DNA of 64,000 nucleotides, taken from Paenibacillus sp. HWE-109 (GTDB taxonomy: Bacteria; Bacillota; Bacilli; Paenibacillales; NBRC-103111). How positions within the stretch are numbered: position 1 is the first letter of the stretch; each line of letters starts with the position of its first letter. Positions 36,302 to 45,335 of this stretch are shown one piece after another. The notes under the pieces are model-generated. The model was given only the letters and a program-made list of their open reading frames with translations. It had not been told where the DNA came from and did not search any database. The stretch lies in contig NZ_CP091881.1 in assembly GCF_022163125.1 (NCBI RefSeq), positions 5,084,001 through 5,148,000 on the forward strand, written 5' to 3'. A program made the position numbers and the translations under genes.

Positions 36302-37501
36302 ATGGATACGCGTAGCTCTAGGATCATTGAACAAACAGAAAAATACGGTGCGCACAATTACCACCCGCTGCCGATTGTCATTGCCAAAGCTCAGGGCGTG
36401 TGGGTTGAAGATCCGGAAAACAATCGGTACATGGATATGCTAAGTGCATACTCCGCCTTGAATCAAGGACATCGACATCCCCATATTCTCCAAGCGCTGC
36501 ATGAACAAGCCGAGAAGGTCACGTTGACCTCGCGCGCCTTCCACAGTGAAACACTTGGCACCTTCTATGAAAAATTGGCTTTATATACGGATAAACCGAT
36601 GATTTTACCGATGAACACCGGTGCAGAAGCGGTCGAAACCGCCATTAAAGCGGTGCGTCGTTGGGGATACGATGTGAAGGGCATCGCGGACGACCAAGCC
36701 GAAATTATCGTCTGTGACGGTAATTTCCACGGCCGCACCGTCACGATCACATCGTTCTCCTCCTCGCCGGAGTACCAGCGCGGATTCGGGCCTTTCACGC
36801 CTGGCTTCCGCATCATCCCCTATGGGGATGCCGAGGCGCTCCGTGAGGCCATCGGGCCGAACACGGCGGGTTTTCTCGTTGAGCCGATCCAGGGCGAGGC
36901 TGGCATTGTTATCCCGCAGGCAGGGTACCTGCGGGCTTGTTATGAGCTATGTCAGGCGAATAATGTCTTGTTCGTAGCGGACGAAATCCAAACTGGATTC
37001 GGCCGCACGGGCCGCCGCTTTGCCTGTGACTGGGAGGGGGTCACCCCCCACCTGTATGTCATGGGCAAAGCGCTCGGCGGCGGTGTATTCCCGATCTCCG
37101 CCGTAGCGGGGGATCGGGAGGTTCTTGAACTGTTCGAGCCTGGCTCCCACGGCTCGACGTTCGGGGGCAATCCGCTCGGCTGCGCAGTCGCGGTCGCGGC
37201 CCTTGAGGTTATAGAAGACGAACGGCTCGCAGAGCGTTCGGATGAACTGGGCACGTATTTCCTCCAGCGGCTGAAGGAAATTCAGTCCCCCGTCATCGCG
37301 GAAGTGCGGGGCCGCGGCCTGTTCATTGGGATTGACCTTACGGTTCCCGCGCGTCCCTATTGCGAGAAGTTATTAGCTAAAGGACTGCTATGCAAGGAAA
37401 CGCATGCGCATATTATTCGTTTGGCTCCTCCGCTGACGATCACTAGGGATGAACTGGATTGGGCTTGGCAGCAAGTTTCCGATGTTCTTCTTTCCTCCTA
37501 G
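36302..37501 (+). CDS. rocD: Ornithine aminotransferase
   Basis: The 399-aa PLP enzyme transfers the delta-amino group of ornithine to 2-oxoglutarate, giving glutamate semialdehyde. Family landmarks: MNTGAEAVETAIKAVRRWGYDVKG near residue 101, FHGRT near 140, ADEIQTGFGRTGR near 226 and the PLP lysine in YVMGKALGGGVFP near 255. AGGAGGAATCCTTT sets the start. It works with arginase in arginine use; no rocA-type dehydrogenase is nearby. Confidence 0.94.
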   Translation: MDTRSSRIIEQTEKYGAHNYHPLPIVIAKAQGVWVEDPENNRYMDMLSAYSALNQGHRHPHILQALHEQAEKVTLTSRAFHSETLGTFYEKLALYTDKPMILPMNTGAEAVETAIKAVRRWGYDVKGIADDQAEIIVCDGNFHGRTVTITSFSSSPEYQRGFGPFTPGFRIIPYGDAEALREAIGPNTAGFLVEPIQGEAGIVIPQAGYLRACYELCQANNVLFVADEIQTGFGRTGRRFACDWEGVTPHLYVMGKALGGGVFPISAVAGDREVLELFEPGSHGSTFGGNPLGCAVAVAALEVIEDERLAERSDELGTYFLQRLKEIQSPVIAEVRGRGLFIGIDLTVPARPYCEKLLAKGLLCKETHAHIIRLAPPLTITRDELDWAWQQVSDVLLSS

Positions 37502-37807
37502 ACAGGGACTGGATGAGGTTCTGTGTTATGTTTCACTGGAGTAAATCCAGTCAAATGAGTCCCTATGGATTTAAACTATTCCTTAAACCAGCCAACCAAG
37601 ACTCCCACTTGCCATACTAAGCTACTCTATGACATAAGAGTCTCTGGAAGCTCCTATTTGCGGAAAAGTGGGGGCTTCGCGCGAAATAAGAGTCCCTAGG
37701 GACTCGTATCCATGGAAATATGCCTCTAATTACAGCTACTCCAAGATATAAGAGTCTCTGGGAGCTCCTATTCGCGGAAAAGTGGGGGTTTGGCGTGAAA
37801 TAAGAGT
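37502..37807. repeat. Palindromic intergenic repeat array (ATAAGAGTCCC family), left part
   Basis: No gene. About two and a half tandem units of ~125 bp, each with an ATAAGAGTCTCTGGGAGCTC-type palindrome, a GCGGAAAAGTGGGGG block and a second ATAAGAGTCCC palindrome. The array continues after the IS66-family element. Confidence 0.8.
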
Positions 37808-37815
37808 CCCTGGGG

Positions 37816-39347
37816 GTTACTACTTAGGTCCCCTTATTCAAACCCCTAAAAATTGGTTAAGAATACTTAACGAATTTAATGGAGAAGAGGGATCAGGATG
37901 AAAATGAGCCTCGAAGAAATCAAACAAATTAGCCACAGTAGTCCAGATCAAATCGAGAAGGTCATTACGAAACTGCTAGAACGGATCACTGAACTGGAAA
38001 ACAGAGTAGCCGAGTTGGAGCGCCAGCTAGGGCTTAACAGCAAGAATAGTAGCAAGCCGCCTTCAAGTGACGGGTTTCGTAAGCCCGCAAACTCCCGCAT
38101 CGCTGGTGGCAAAAAGGGAGCACCCCTAGGTCATGAAGGACACACACTTAGTATGGTGGATGATCCGGATGCCATCCTCGACTTTTGCCTAACTACCTGC
38201 CCTGCGTGTCATGCTCCAATGGACCAGGAGAACTGTATAGGCTACGACCGGCGTCAGCAGATCGATCTGCCTGAACCACGCATCCAGACAACCGAGTTTC
38301 GCGCTCATACGAGCTGCTGCCCGCAGTGTAGCGGGGTTCATCAGGCTGCTTTTCCGTCGCATGTCAGCGCCTCTGTCCAATATGGAGCTGGTGTTACGGG
38401 CTGGATCGTGTATGTGAGTGCGTACCATATGATTCCACTGAAAAGGGTGAGCGAGATGTTTGCGGACCTGACCGGGCATTCGCTGAGCGAGGCTACGGTC
38501 ATCGCCCATTTGAAGAAATCGCACAAGCAGCTAGGTCCCTATGAGGAACAAATTCGCCAAAACCTGCTGAATGCCGATGTTTTGCACGCTGATGAAACCG
38601 GCATTCACGTCGATGGCAAACAGCGATGGCTGCACACCCTCTCTAATGTGGACTGGACGTTCCAGGCGGTTCACGAAAACCGGGGCACCCTCGCTTTTGA
38701 TGCCATCGGTCTGCTGCCGGCTTACTCGGGCATTCTAGTGCATGACTGCAACGGGCCGTATTTTAAAGAAAAATACACGTTCCAGCATGCCTTATGCAAT
38801 GCGCACTTACTGCGGGAATGCCAAGGAATCGCCGATTATGATCATCACCAGTGGGCCGTGCAGATGAAACGCTTGCTACAAGTAGCCTGGCGTCTCACGC
38901 TAGCCGCCCGTAAAGTCTTGTGCTGCTTAGCTCCGAGTACGGTTAAATGGCTAGAGAATTGGTACGATGACATCCTGCAGCAGGGCGAGCTGGAATGGAA
39001 TCAAGGGCGTACCAAAGCCAAAACCGGACCGCAAGGCAGGCAAAGCAAAAGTAAATCGGCCAATCTGGGTGAACGTTTCCGTCGTCACAAGGAACCGATT
39101 CTCCGGTTTATTCAAGATGTCCGTGTTCCTTTTGACAACAATGTCGCCGAACGAGACTTGCGGATGGCCAAGGTCAAAGCCAAAGTCTCCGGCTTATTCC
39201 GTACCTGGGACGGGGCTCATCAGTTCGCCCGCGCGCGCGGCTTCATTTCAACCCTTCGTAAACAAAATTTACCTGTACTCTCGACGCTTATTGTTACTTT
39301 TCGTGGGGAGTTTCGTTTTCCGCGTTTGGAAGAAGGTAAGTAGTAAC
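37816..39347 (+). mobile_element. IS66-family insertion sequence with a single gene, 1532 bp
   Basis: The ends GTTACTACTTA and TAAGTAGTAAC are 11-bp perfect inverted repeats; an 8-bp target duplication, CCCTGGGG, flanks it at 37808-37815 and 39348-39355. Eight base pairs is the IS66-family norm. Only the TnpC-type gene is present; the usual tnpA and tnpB are missing, as in the ISBst12-like subgroup. Removing it restores a perfect copy of the ATAAGAGTCCC palindrome. Confidence 0.92.
37898..39343 (+). CDS. IS66-family transposase (TnpC type)
   Basis: The 481-aa protein has an N-terminal coiled coil (about residues 15-50: LLERITELENRVAELERQLG), the KNSSKPPSSDG motif, a zinc-finger region with CPAC and CCPQC (about 105-150), and the DDE core: LHADETGIHVDGK near 230, ILVHDCNGPY near 285 and the glutamate in DNNVAERDLRMAKVK near 420. 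The stop codon lies inside the right inverted repeat. GAGAAGAGGGATCAGG precedes the ATG. No frame damage is seen. Confidence 0.93.
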   Translation: MKMSLEEIKQISHSSPDQIEKVITKLLERITELENRVAELERQLGLNSKNSSKPPSSDGFRKPANSRIAGGKKGAPLGHEGHTLSMVDDPDAILDFCLTTCPACHAPMDQENCIGYDRRQQIDLPEPRIQTTEFRAHTSCCPQCSGVHQAAFPSHVSASVQYGAGVTGWIVYVSAYHMIPLKRVSEMFADLTGHSLSEATVIAHLKKSHKQLGPYEEQIRQNLLNADVLHADETGIHVDGKQRWLHTLSNVDWTFQAVHENRGTLAFDAIGLLPAYSGILVHDCNGPYFKEKYTFQHALCNAHLLRECQGIADYDHHQWAVQMKRLLQVAWRLTLAARKVLCCLAPSTVKWLENWYDDILQQGELEWNQGRTKAKTGPQGRQSKSKSANLGERFRRHKEPILRFIQDVRVPFDNNVAERDLRMAKVKAKVSGLFRTWDGAHQFARARGFISTLRKQNLPVLSTLIVTFRGEFRFPRLEEGK

Positions 39348-39420
39348 CCCTGGGGACTCTTATTTCAGGCAGATTCCTTCAAATTACAGCTACTCTAAGA
39401 CAAAAGAACCCTGCAAGCTT
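39348..39420. repeat. Palindromic repeat array, right of the IS66-family element
   Basis: The right half of the interrupted palindrome followed by a third, degenerate ~125-bp unit (ACAAAAGAACCCTGCAAGCT). Confidence 0.75.
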
Positions 39421-39610
39421 CTATTCGCGGAAAAGTGGGAGGGGCGCGGAGTCACTGGGGACGGGGGCACCCGGAGTCACTGGGGGCACGGGGGTACTGG
39501 AGCCACTGGAGCCACTGGAGGCACTGGAGCCACTGGAGGCACTGGAGCCACCGGGGTCACTGGGTGCACCCGGAGTCCTGGGGCACGGGGGCAGGTCACA
39601 CAGCTCACGC
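39421..39610. repeat. GC-rich 9-bp minisatellite
   Basis: No gene with a start site is seen. Around 39490-39560 CACTGGAGC/CACTGGAGG repeats with a 9-bp period, flanked by looser CACTGGGGGCACGGG copies. In one frame the plus strand reads Gly-Ala-Thr, collagen-like, but without a start signal. Confidence 0.75.
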
Positions 39611-39679
39611 GGGTCACAGAGTTTAACGCAAATAAGAGTCCCCCAGGGACTCTTATCCATAGCCTAATTACAGGCCGCT
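39611..39679. repeat. Last copy of the ATAAGAGTCCC palindrome
   Basis: ATAAGAGTCCC and GGGACTCTTAT around CCA, just downstream of the CBM9-like gene; it could act as its terminator hairpin. Confidence 0.6.
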
Positions 39680-40288
39680 CTAAGCTCGCACGAAAACCAG
39701 CGTCCCAAAACTCTGCGGAACATGGAAATTGACTGCTTGGGTTGGCGACCAGGCCCAATAGTGGCGATTTCCTTCTTTATCGTCGTCAATGCGGTACAGA
39801 TTCCAGCGCCATTCCGCGCCTGGGCGAGGAGCGGCATGATCCAAATCTGCAAAAGGAATCATCAGATCATATACCCGCCAACCATCCGCTCGCTGCGTTA
39901 CATCTGTTCGCCAGTCTGGCGCATCCCACGAAATATCGATCTCTTTTCCACCTTCCAGATCGTTGTGAATGATCGCATCAAAGAGGACGTTCCGAGGACT
40001 TACCTCGAACTCATAATAAACCTTGCCAGTACCTACGGTATCGATAAATACTTCAACCACATCTTCCAAATAAATCGGATCGTCCCGCTGCTCCATGGTC
40101 GCCACAATGTGATCATCCTCACATTCGAAACGAATATGGATGGCCTCCTCGCTCCAGCAAGCACGAAAAAATGTTTCCAATCGCGGTGCCGCACCAGTTA
40201 CAACTTCACATAACAGATTGGCAGGCATCTGAGCCCAGTCGATTGGCCCGTCATTAAGCACCTCTACATAATTGCATTCATATCTCAT
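39680..40288 (-). CDS. CBM9-like (carbohydrate-binding family 9-like) protein
   Basis: The 202-aa protein looks like a stand-alone CBM9-like beta-sandwich: FRACWSEEAIHIRFECEDDHI, the DVVEVFIDTVGTGKVYYEFEVSPRNVLFDA segment near residues 75-105, and a C-terminal WRWNLYRIDDDKEGNRHYWAWSPT. There is no signal peptide, so the location is unclear. GTAGGAGGGCGAAC precedes the ATG. The family binds sugars; the ligand and role here are unknown. Confidence 0.8.
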   Translation of the reverse strand: MRYECNYVEVLNDGPIDWAQMPANLLCEVVTGAAPRLETFFRACWSEEAIHIRFECEDDHIVATMEQRDDPIYLEDVVEVFIDTVGTGKVYYEFEVSPRNVLFDAIIHNDLEGGKEIDISWDAPDWRTDVTQRADGWRVYDLMIPFADLDHAAPRPGAEWRWNLYRIDDDKEGNRHYWAWSPTQAVNFHVPQSFGTLVFVRA

Positions 40289-40341
40289 GTTCGCCCTCCT
40301 ACGCTCCTTGTCTGATATCTTATTTCAGATGCTTTCCAGCT

Positions 40342-40788
40342 TTAACTTTTGTGAACGATATTGATATCGTATTCCTGATGTAAAAAGCTTGAAATTTGAT
40401 CTCTTGATTCCGACTTTACATCTTTTAACCAGGAGGTGTCTAGTCTTTCTATCGCTTCTATACGCAAATCCTCATATTTGCTTTTCGCTTTTTCAATCTG
40501 ATTCATCCGGTTCCTTGTAAAAAGAAATAGCGATATGCTGATCAGGAGCGAGCCAGAGAAAAGCGGATTGGATATGACCAAATCAAGGATGGCCAGCGCA
40601 TTGCCGCCAGAGATCACTAACACTTTTCTATAAAACGTATAAATAAAAAAGAAAACGAAGGCAGCTGTCACGATGGCAAACACAGGCTGAATCGCTTTGA
40701 GTTTATCCCATTTCTGCTTCCGAGCCTTGAGTTCTTCCAACAGCTTGTTCGCATCGTCGCTAAGATTAAGTTCCGGCCATTTTTGCAT
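40342..40788 (-). CDS. ypbF: YpbF-like membrane protein (DUF2663)
   Basis: The 148-aa protein has a short hydrophilic N-terminus, two membrane segments (about residues 38-58 and 76-94) and a charged C-terminal helix, the DUF2663 layout of Bacillus YpbF. The start is the ATG at 40788 after AGAAAGGGGGAAGTGTCT; an in-frame upstream extension runs into the ydjO terminator and is rejected. Its function is unknown. Confidence 0.8.
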   Translation of the reverse strand: MQKWPELNLSDDANKLLEELKARKQKWDKLKAIQPVFAIVTAAFVFFFIYTFYRKVLVISGGNALAILDLVISNPLFSGSLLISISLFLFTRNRMNQIEKAKSKYEDLRIEAIERLDTSWLKDVKSESRDQISSFLHQEYDINIVHKS

Positions 40789-40842
40789 AGACACTTCCCC
40801 CTTTCTACCAACATATGCTTGTCTACCCGGATTCTTTCCAAA

Positions 40843-40895
40843 TAAAAAAAAGACCAAAGCATCTCTCTTCAAGCTAGGCTGAAGATGCTTTGGTC
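40843..40895 (-). terminator. Rho-independent terminator of ydjO
   Basis: On the minus strand GACCAAAGCATCTTCA pairs with its partner ending in GATGCTTTGGTC and is followed by eight T. Confidence 0.88.
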
Positions 40896-40917
40896 ATTCA
40901 CAGTTATATCAATCAAC

Positions 40918-41151
40918 TTAAAACCGCTTTTTTCCTACTAGAAACTTTTTGTTCCCTTTTTTAGCCGCCACAGGCACATGCTTATAGCTGCGCACCATCG
41001 GATTTTTACATAACGGACAAGTTGGTAAAGCTTCCGTAACGAATTCTTTGCGAATCCATGCTTTACAATCTGTCTCCTTACATTTCCAAATCTCAATTTG
41101 TTCGACTTCTGGCTTCTGTTCTTCCGTCACGGTACTCGTTGATGTAGACAT
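40918..41151 (-). CDS. ydjO: YdjO-like cold-inducible zinc-ribbon protein
   Basis: The 77-aa protein has two cysteine pairs, CKETDC near residue 24 and CPLC near 46, in the layout of Bacillus YdjO (IWKCKETDCKAWIRKEFV, TCPLCKNPM). It ends in a basic tail (KKGNKKFLVGKKRF). It probably binds zinc; YdjO is reported as cold-induced with unknown role. Confidence 0.82.
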   Translation of the reverse strand: MSTSTSTVTEEQKPEVEQIEIWKCKETDCKAWIRKEFVTEALPTCPLCKNPMVRSYKHVPVAAKKGNKKFLVGKKRF

Positions 41152-41309
41152 TTCAGTTATGTTCTCCCTGTTTCATAGATTAGACTACTTATTATTATAC
41201 AGATCGATTCGAATATCAAGTCTTTCCCGTGTTCAAATTTATTTACCAGTGGTAGAATGGATAATGCGGTTACAAATTAGACACAGAATCCAAAGGCAGG
41301 AACAACAAG

Positions 41310-42575
41310 ATGACTCATTTACTGCAAGAATGGAAAAATCAATTTCACGGATACAGTCGTAATATTATGCTTTTCTTTTGGTTTAATTTTGTTTGGAACT
41401 TAGGCTTAGGCATGTTTGGTCTTGTTTATAATCTGTATGTCAGAAGCTTGGGGTATGAGCAAACAACGGTCGGAAGTATCGTGGGGATGACTGCGCTTGC
41501 CTCTGCAATTATATTAATTCCAGCTGGGATCATGAACGATCGGTTAGGGCCGAAACGTGTTATTACCTTTGGACTTATGTTCACGATTGCCGCTTTGACA
41601 GCACGTTCCTTGATTGAAGGTCAGCAGGGCATGCTCGTCAGCGCCTTCTTAGGCGGTATGGCACTCGCGGTCGTTTCGGCGACAATTCTGCCATTCATGG
41701 CCAATAACTCAACGCCCCAGCAGCGCGTACACTTATTTAGCTTCAATATGGCTTTGGTTATGCTTGCCAATGTCATCGGTATTGCGCTTGGCGGTGTGCT
41801 TTGCGACTTTTTCCAATTCCTGATCGGGTTGGATGAAATTCATAGTCTTCGATTTACTTTATTAATCGGTGTCGGCATAGCCGCACTGGGCGTCATTCCG
41901 ATGGCTCTGTTTGAAAAAAACGAACAAGAAATTCAACCGCGCCGGGAAAAACTCGCAATCAAGCTGCTGTGGCGTAATCATAAGACTTCGATTCAGGTCA
42001 TCGGCATATTCTGCTTGCTGGGACTCCTGTCATCAACAGCCGGAGGGATGGTTGTCCCCTACCTTAATGTCTATTTCGAGGATCGATTCGAAGCTTCCAA
42101 GTCCGCGATCGGAATTGTTGTCGCTTTGGGCCAGGGTGCTACGGCAATCGCCTTTCTTATCGGGCCTATGATTGTGAAGCGTTATGGGGAAGTCAAGTCG
42201 GTTGTTTACTTACAGCTAAGCTCGATTCCATTCCTGCTGTTGACGGCTTTCTCCGCTAACTTTTATTTATCTTCGGGTGGCTATTTGTTCAGACAAGCCC
42301 TGATGAATGCCGCCAATCCTTTTTACAATTCGATCAAAATGAGTTATGTTCACCGCTCGCTTCGCGGGTTGGCCTCCAGTTCAGGCGAAGCGGTTTTTAA
42401 TCTGGGATGGTTTCTCGCATCTCCTGTTAGTACAGGCCTCGTGTTGCATTACGGTTCTTACTACGGTTACGCTTATGCCTTCTGTATCACTGCCGTCGTC
42501 TACTCCCTTATTTCGTACTTATTTTATTTCTTTTTCGGAAAAGATCGCTTTAAACCCGTAGAAGAATCCGGTTAA
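41310..42575 (+). CDS. MFS transporter
   Basis: The 421-aa protein has twelve predicted membrane segments in two halves. The loop between helices 2 and 3 has the MFS motif GIMNDRLGPKRV near residue 77, and a long charged central loop (EKNEQEIQPRREKLAIK) near 205 separates the halves. It is a secondary transporter; the substrate is not readable. CAGGAACAACAAG lies before the ATG. It stands alone on the plus strand, divergent from ydjO. Confidence 0.87.
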   Translation: MTHLLQEWKNQFHGYSRNIMLFFWFNFVWNLGLGMFGLVYNLYVRSLGYEQTTVGSIVGMTALASAIILIPAGIMNDRLGPKRVITFGLMFTIAALTARSLIEGQQGMLVSAFLGGMALAVVSATILPFMANNSTPQQRVHLFSFNMALVMLANVIGIALGGVLCDFFQFLIGLDEIHSLRFTLLIGVGIAALGVIPMALFEKNEQEIQPRREKLAIKLLWRNHKTSIQVIGIFCLLGLLSSTAGGMVVPYLNVYFEDRFEASKSAIGIVVALGQGATAIAFLIGPMIVKRYGEVKSVVYLQLSSIPFLLLTAFSANFYLSSGGYLFRQALMNAANPFYNSIKMSYVHRSLRGLASSSGEAVFNLGWFLASPVSTGLVLHYGSYYGYAYAFCITAVVYSLISYLFYFFFGKDRFKPVEESG

Positions 42576-42694
42576 AATTGGTTCTTTCTATCGTTGACTT
42601 GAACGATAGAAAGGAAATACAATAAATTGAGAGCGCATTCATTCGGATATCTCATGCTCCTACTTGCTTGATGAATGTGAGGAGGTTACTTTCC

Positions 42695-45064
42695 ATGCGG
42701 ACTAAAATCACCTTCAACAGACAAAGCATCGTCTTAACTTGGATGATTTCTTATATTGTCATTCTCCTTTTGCCCGTTGCCATTGGCTTGCTTCTGTATG
42801 TTGAATCCAATCGTACGTTGAAGGAAGAAATTCAGCAAGCGAATGATTCCTTGTTGAAGCAAGTTCGCGAAATTATGGACAGCCAATTCAAAACGATGGA
42901 GCAATTAAACTTTGAACTTACCTGGAATGTGAATATGCAAGAGCTGCTCTATTCCAATAAGTATGATGCTTTTCCCAAAGAGTACCGATACGATGTTTAC
43001 CAAATCGCCCGCAGCTTCACACTCTATCAAACCTCCTATCCACTTATCGACTCCTTCTATGTTTATTTAAATAAAGATCAATCTGTTATTCTCCCAGGCA
43101 CAGTGCGAACAATCGACTTTGCCTACGAAACTCTGCACAAAAGTGATGCATTTCCTTTCACTTCGTGGCAAGAGACTCTGAATCGCGATAATTTCAAAGG
43201 ATTCATCCCGATGTATCGTATCAGCAGTGACAACAAACTGCTCAAGACAGTCGCATATATCAGCAGCTATCCGATGGAGCATGGCAAGCCGCAAGCTACT
43301 AATGTGATCATGGTGGATCAGTCCCGCATTCTGGGAGCGATTCAGAATATGGAGATCTTCAATAAAGGCCATGTGCTTATTTTGAATGAGGAGAATCAAA
43401 TACTTGCTTCCAACTCAACCAATACGCTCCCTGCAGACTTTCCATACACGCAACTAGCCAACTCAACACAGTTCTATTACAAAAGCTCAGAAGGGCAGAA
43501 TTATGAAGTATTCACGATACATTCTCCACGTTCCAAATTAACTTATGTCTCTATCATGCCTAGTACGATCTATTGGCAAAAAGCAGCTCATATTCGCAAT
43601 CTAACGTATATGAGCATGGCTATCAGCTTGCTTGGCGGAGGTATTCTGACTTATGTCTTTCTGCGCAGGAACTACCATCCGGTCCGCCGCCTTGTGCATG
43701 CTTTCACGCTCAAACAGAACCAAGCATCGCAGCAGCGGTTCAATGAGTTTCATTTCATTCAGGAAGCTGTAGACAGAACCTTAATTGAAGTCGCTGATTT
43801 CAAAAATAAAATGGACCAGCAGCGTCACATAGTGCGGTCCCATTTTATCGAGAAGCTCTTGAAAGGCAAGCTTAACAGTCAAATCCCGATTGATGAAGCG
43901 TTAACTACCTTCGATATGTTGCTGGATCGTCCGGATTATGCCGTCATGCTGTTCGTTGTCGATCAAAGTGAAACGTTCACAGATCGCGTCAGCCATATGT
44001 CTGAAGACGAGAAATGGAAGCTGCTGCAGTTTATTATCAAAAATGTCATCGAGGAGCTATTAGCTAAGCAGCACCGCGGCTATGTGGCAGAAATTGATGA
44101 CACGTTAGCCTGTTTAGTCAATTTAACAGCAGGCGATGGCGCCAGTTCCCGAGAGGAACTGCTTCGCATCGCGCAAGAAACACAGACGTTTCTTTCCACC
44201 ACCTATGATATTCATTTGACCATCGCTATCAGCAGTATCCATGAACACATTGGGCGTGTGCCACAAGCTTTCTTGGAAGCACTTGACTCTATGGCCTACA
44301 AGCTGGTTATGGGCGGCAGCGAAATTCTTTCGTATGACGTTTTGCAAGAGAATGTGGCTTGTGATACCAACACGGGTTATGACTACCCTGCGCAAATAGA
44401 GCAGCAATTCCTTTATACCGTTAAGCTCGGAGAATTGGAGGAAGCACAACGTATTTTGAATGAGATTATGGACAAAAATTTCGCAAATCGCGATATCTCT
44501 GTCTCCTTAACCAAATGTCTCATGCTGAATGTGGTCACAACGATGATGAAAAGCATCAGCGAAACCGGGGATATTCAGGAGAGCTTGTTCATCCGCAACC
44601 CCCAATTGCTGGATCGTCTTCTCTGCAGTAAAACGGTGCAAGACATGCATCAGCAACTGAATGAGATGTTAACCCAAGTCTGTGCTTACACAGCCGCCAA
44701 ACGTCAGCATGCCATCTCGCTTACACGTCAAAAAGCGCTGCAGCAGCTGGTTGAGGAAGTGACTGCTTACATTGAGCACAATTATACAGATGCCAACTTA
44801 AATGTGACGATGATCGGCAGCCATTTTGACCGTAAAGCAACCTATTTATCCAAGCTCTTCAAAGATTATGTCGGAGAAGGGTTGCTCGATCGCATCAATC
44901 GAGTCCGAATTGACAAGTCCAAGCAGCTTCTAAAACAGCACGAGCAGTCTGTCGGCGATGCCGCGTATGGCGTAGGCTTCAACGATATCAATGCGTTTAT
45001 CCGCGTCTTCAAGAAAGTGGAAGGCATCACGCCCGGGAAATATAAAGAGTTGATCGATAGGTAA
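42695..45064 (+). CDS. Membrane-bound AraC-family regulator (Cache-like sensor)
   Basis: The 789-aa protein has a membrane helix near residues 18-40 (SYIVILLLPVAIGLLLYV), a ~260-residue extracytoplasmic sensor of Cache-like type, a second helix near 305-325, a cytoplasmic linker and a C-terminal AraC domain (LNVTMIGSHFDRKATYLSKLFKDYVG and VGDAAYGVGFNDINAFIRVFKK, about 700-785). Paenibacillus uses this type beside sugar importers. The ATG at 42695 has a perfect GTGAGGAGG site. It lies 765 bp upstream of an LplA-type importer and likely controls it. Confidence 0.88.
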   Translation: MRTKITFNRQSIVLTWMISYIVILLLPVAIGLLLYVESNRTLKEEIQQANDSLLKQVREIMDSQFKTMEQLNFELTWNVNMQELLYSNKYDAFPKEYRYDVYQIARSFTLYQTSYPLIDSFYVYLNKDQSVILPGTVRTIDFAYETLHKSDAFPFTSWQETLNRDNFKGFIPMYRISSDNKLLKTVAYISSYPMEHGKPQATNVIMVDQSRILGAIQNMEIFNKGHVLILNEENQILASNSTNTLPADFPYTQLANSTQFYYKSSEGQNYEVFTIHSPRSKLTYVSIMPSTIYWQKAAHIRNLTYMSMAISLLGGGILTYVFLRRNYHPVRRLVHAFTLKQNQASQQRFNEFHFIQEAVDRTLIEVADFKNKMDQQRHIVRSHFIEKLLKGKLNSQIPIDEALTTFDMLLDRPDYAVMLFVVDQSETFTDRVSHMSEDEKWKLLQFIIKNVIEELLAKQHRGYVAEIDDTLACLVNLTAGDGASSREELLRIAQETQTFLSTTYDIHLTIAISSIHEHIGRVPQAFLEALDSMAYKLVMGGSEILSYDVLQENVACDTNTGYDYPAQIEQQFLYTVKLGELEEAQRILNEIMDKNFANRDISVSLTKCLMLNVVTTMMKSISETGDIQESLFIRNPQLLDRLLCSKTVQDMHQQLNEMLTQVCAYTAAKRQHAISLTRQKALQQLVEEVTAYIEHNYTDANLNVTMIGSHFDRKATYLSKLFKDYVGEGLLDRINRVRIDKSKQLLKQHEQSVGDAAYGVGFNDINAFIRVFKKVEGITPGKYKELIDR

Positions 45065-45105
45065 AATTGCGAGAAAAAGGGGTCCGGAGCGCTCGGAATA
45101 AGGTA

Positions 45106-45335
45106 TGTTTTGAGGTGAACGCGGAGTTACTCCAGCTGCCTCGCGGAGAGGGAACTACAGGGCGCTATTGTAGCCAAAAGTGGCGTTATCGGGGGCTACA
45201 GGGAACTACAGTACGCTATTTTGCCTTTTCGCGGGAAATTCAGCGCTTTTCATGGAAATAAGCCCCTGTAATTCCGCTATAACCCTCGCTTCCCTGCTTT
45301 TTGCCTAAATAGCGCCCTGTAGTTCCCTTACTAGG
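45106..45335 (+). repeat. FFRR repeat, subfamily 2, plus orientation
   Basis: A ~230-bp element with forward motifs GGGAACTACAGGGCGCTATT and GGGAACTACAGTACGCTATT and reverse motifs near 45262 and 45308. It aligns along its full length with the reverse complement of 61165-61400. Confidence 0.88.

Noticed and set aside
40789..40872. N-terminal extension of the YpbF-like protein
   Set aside because: It runs through the ydjO terminator hairpin, and the ATG at 40788 has a strong ribosome site.
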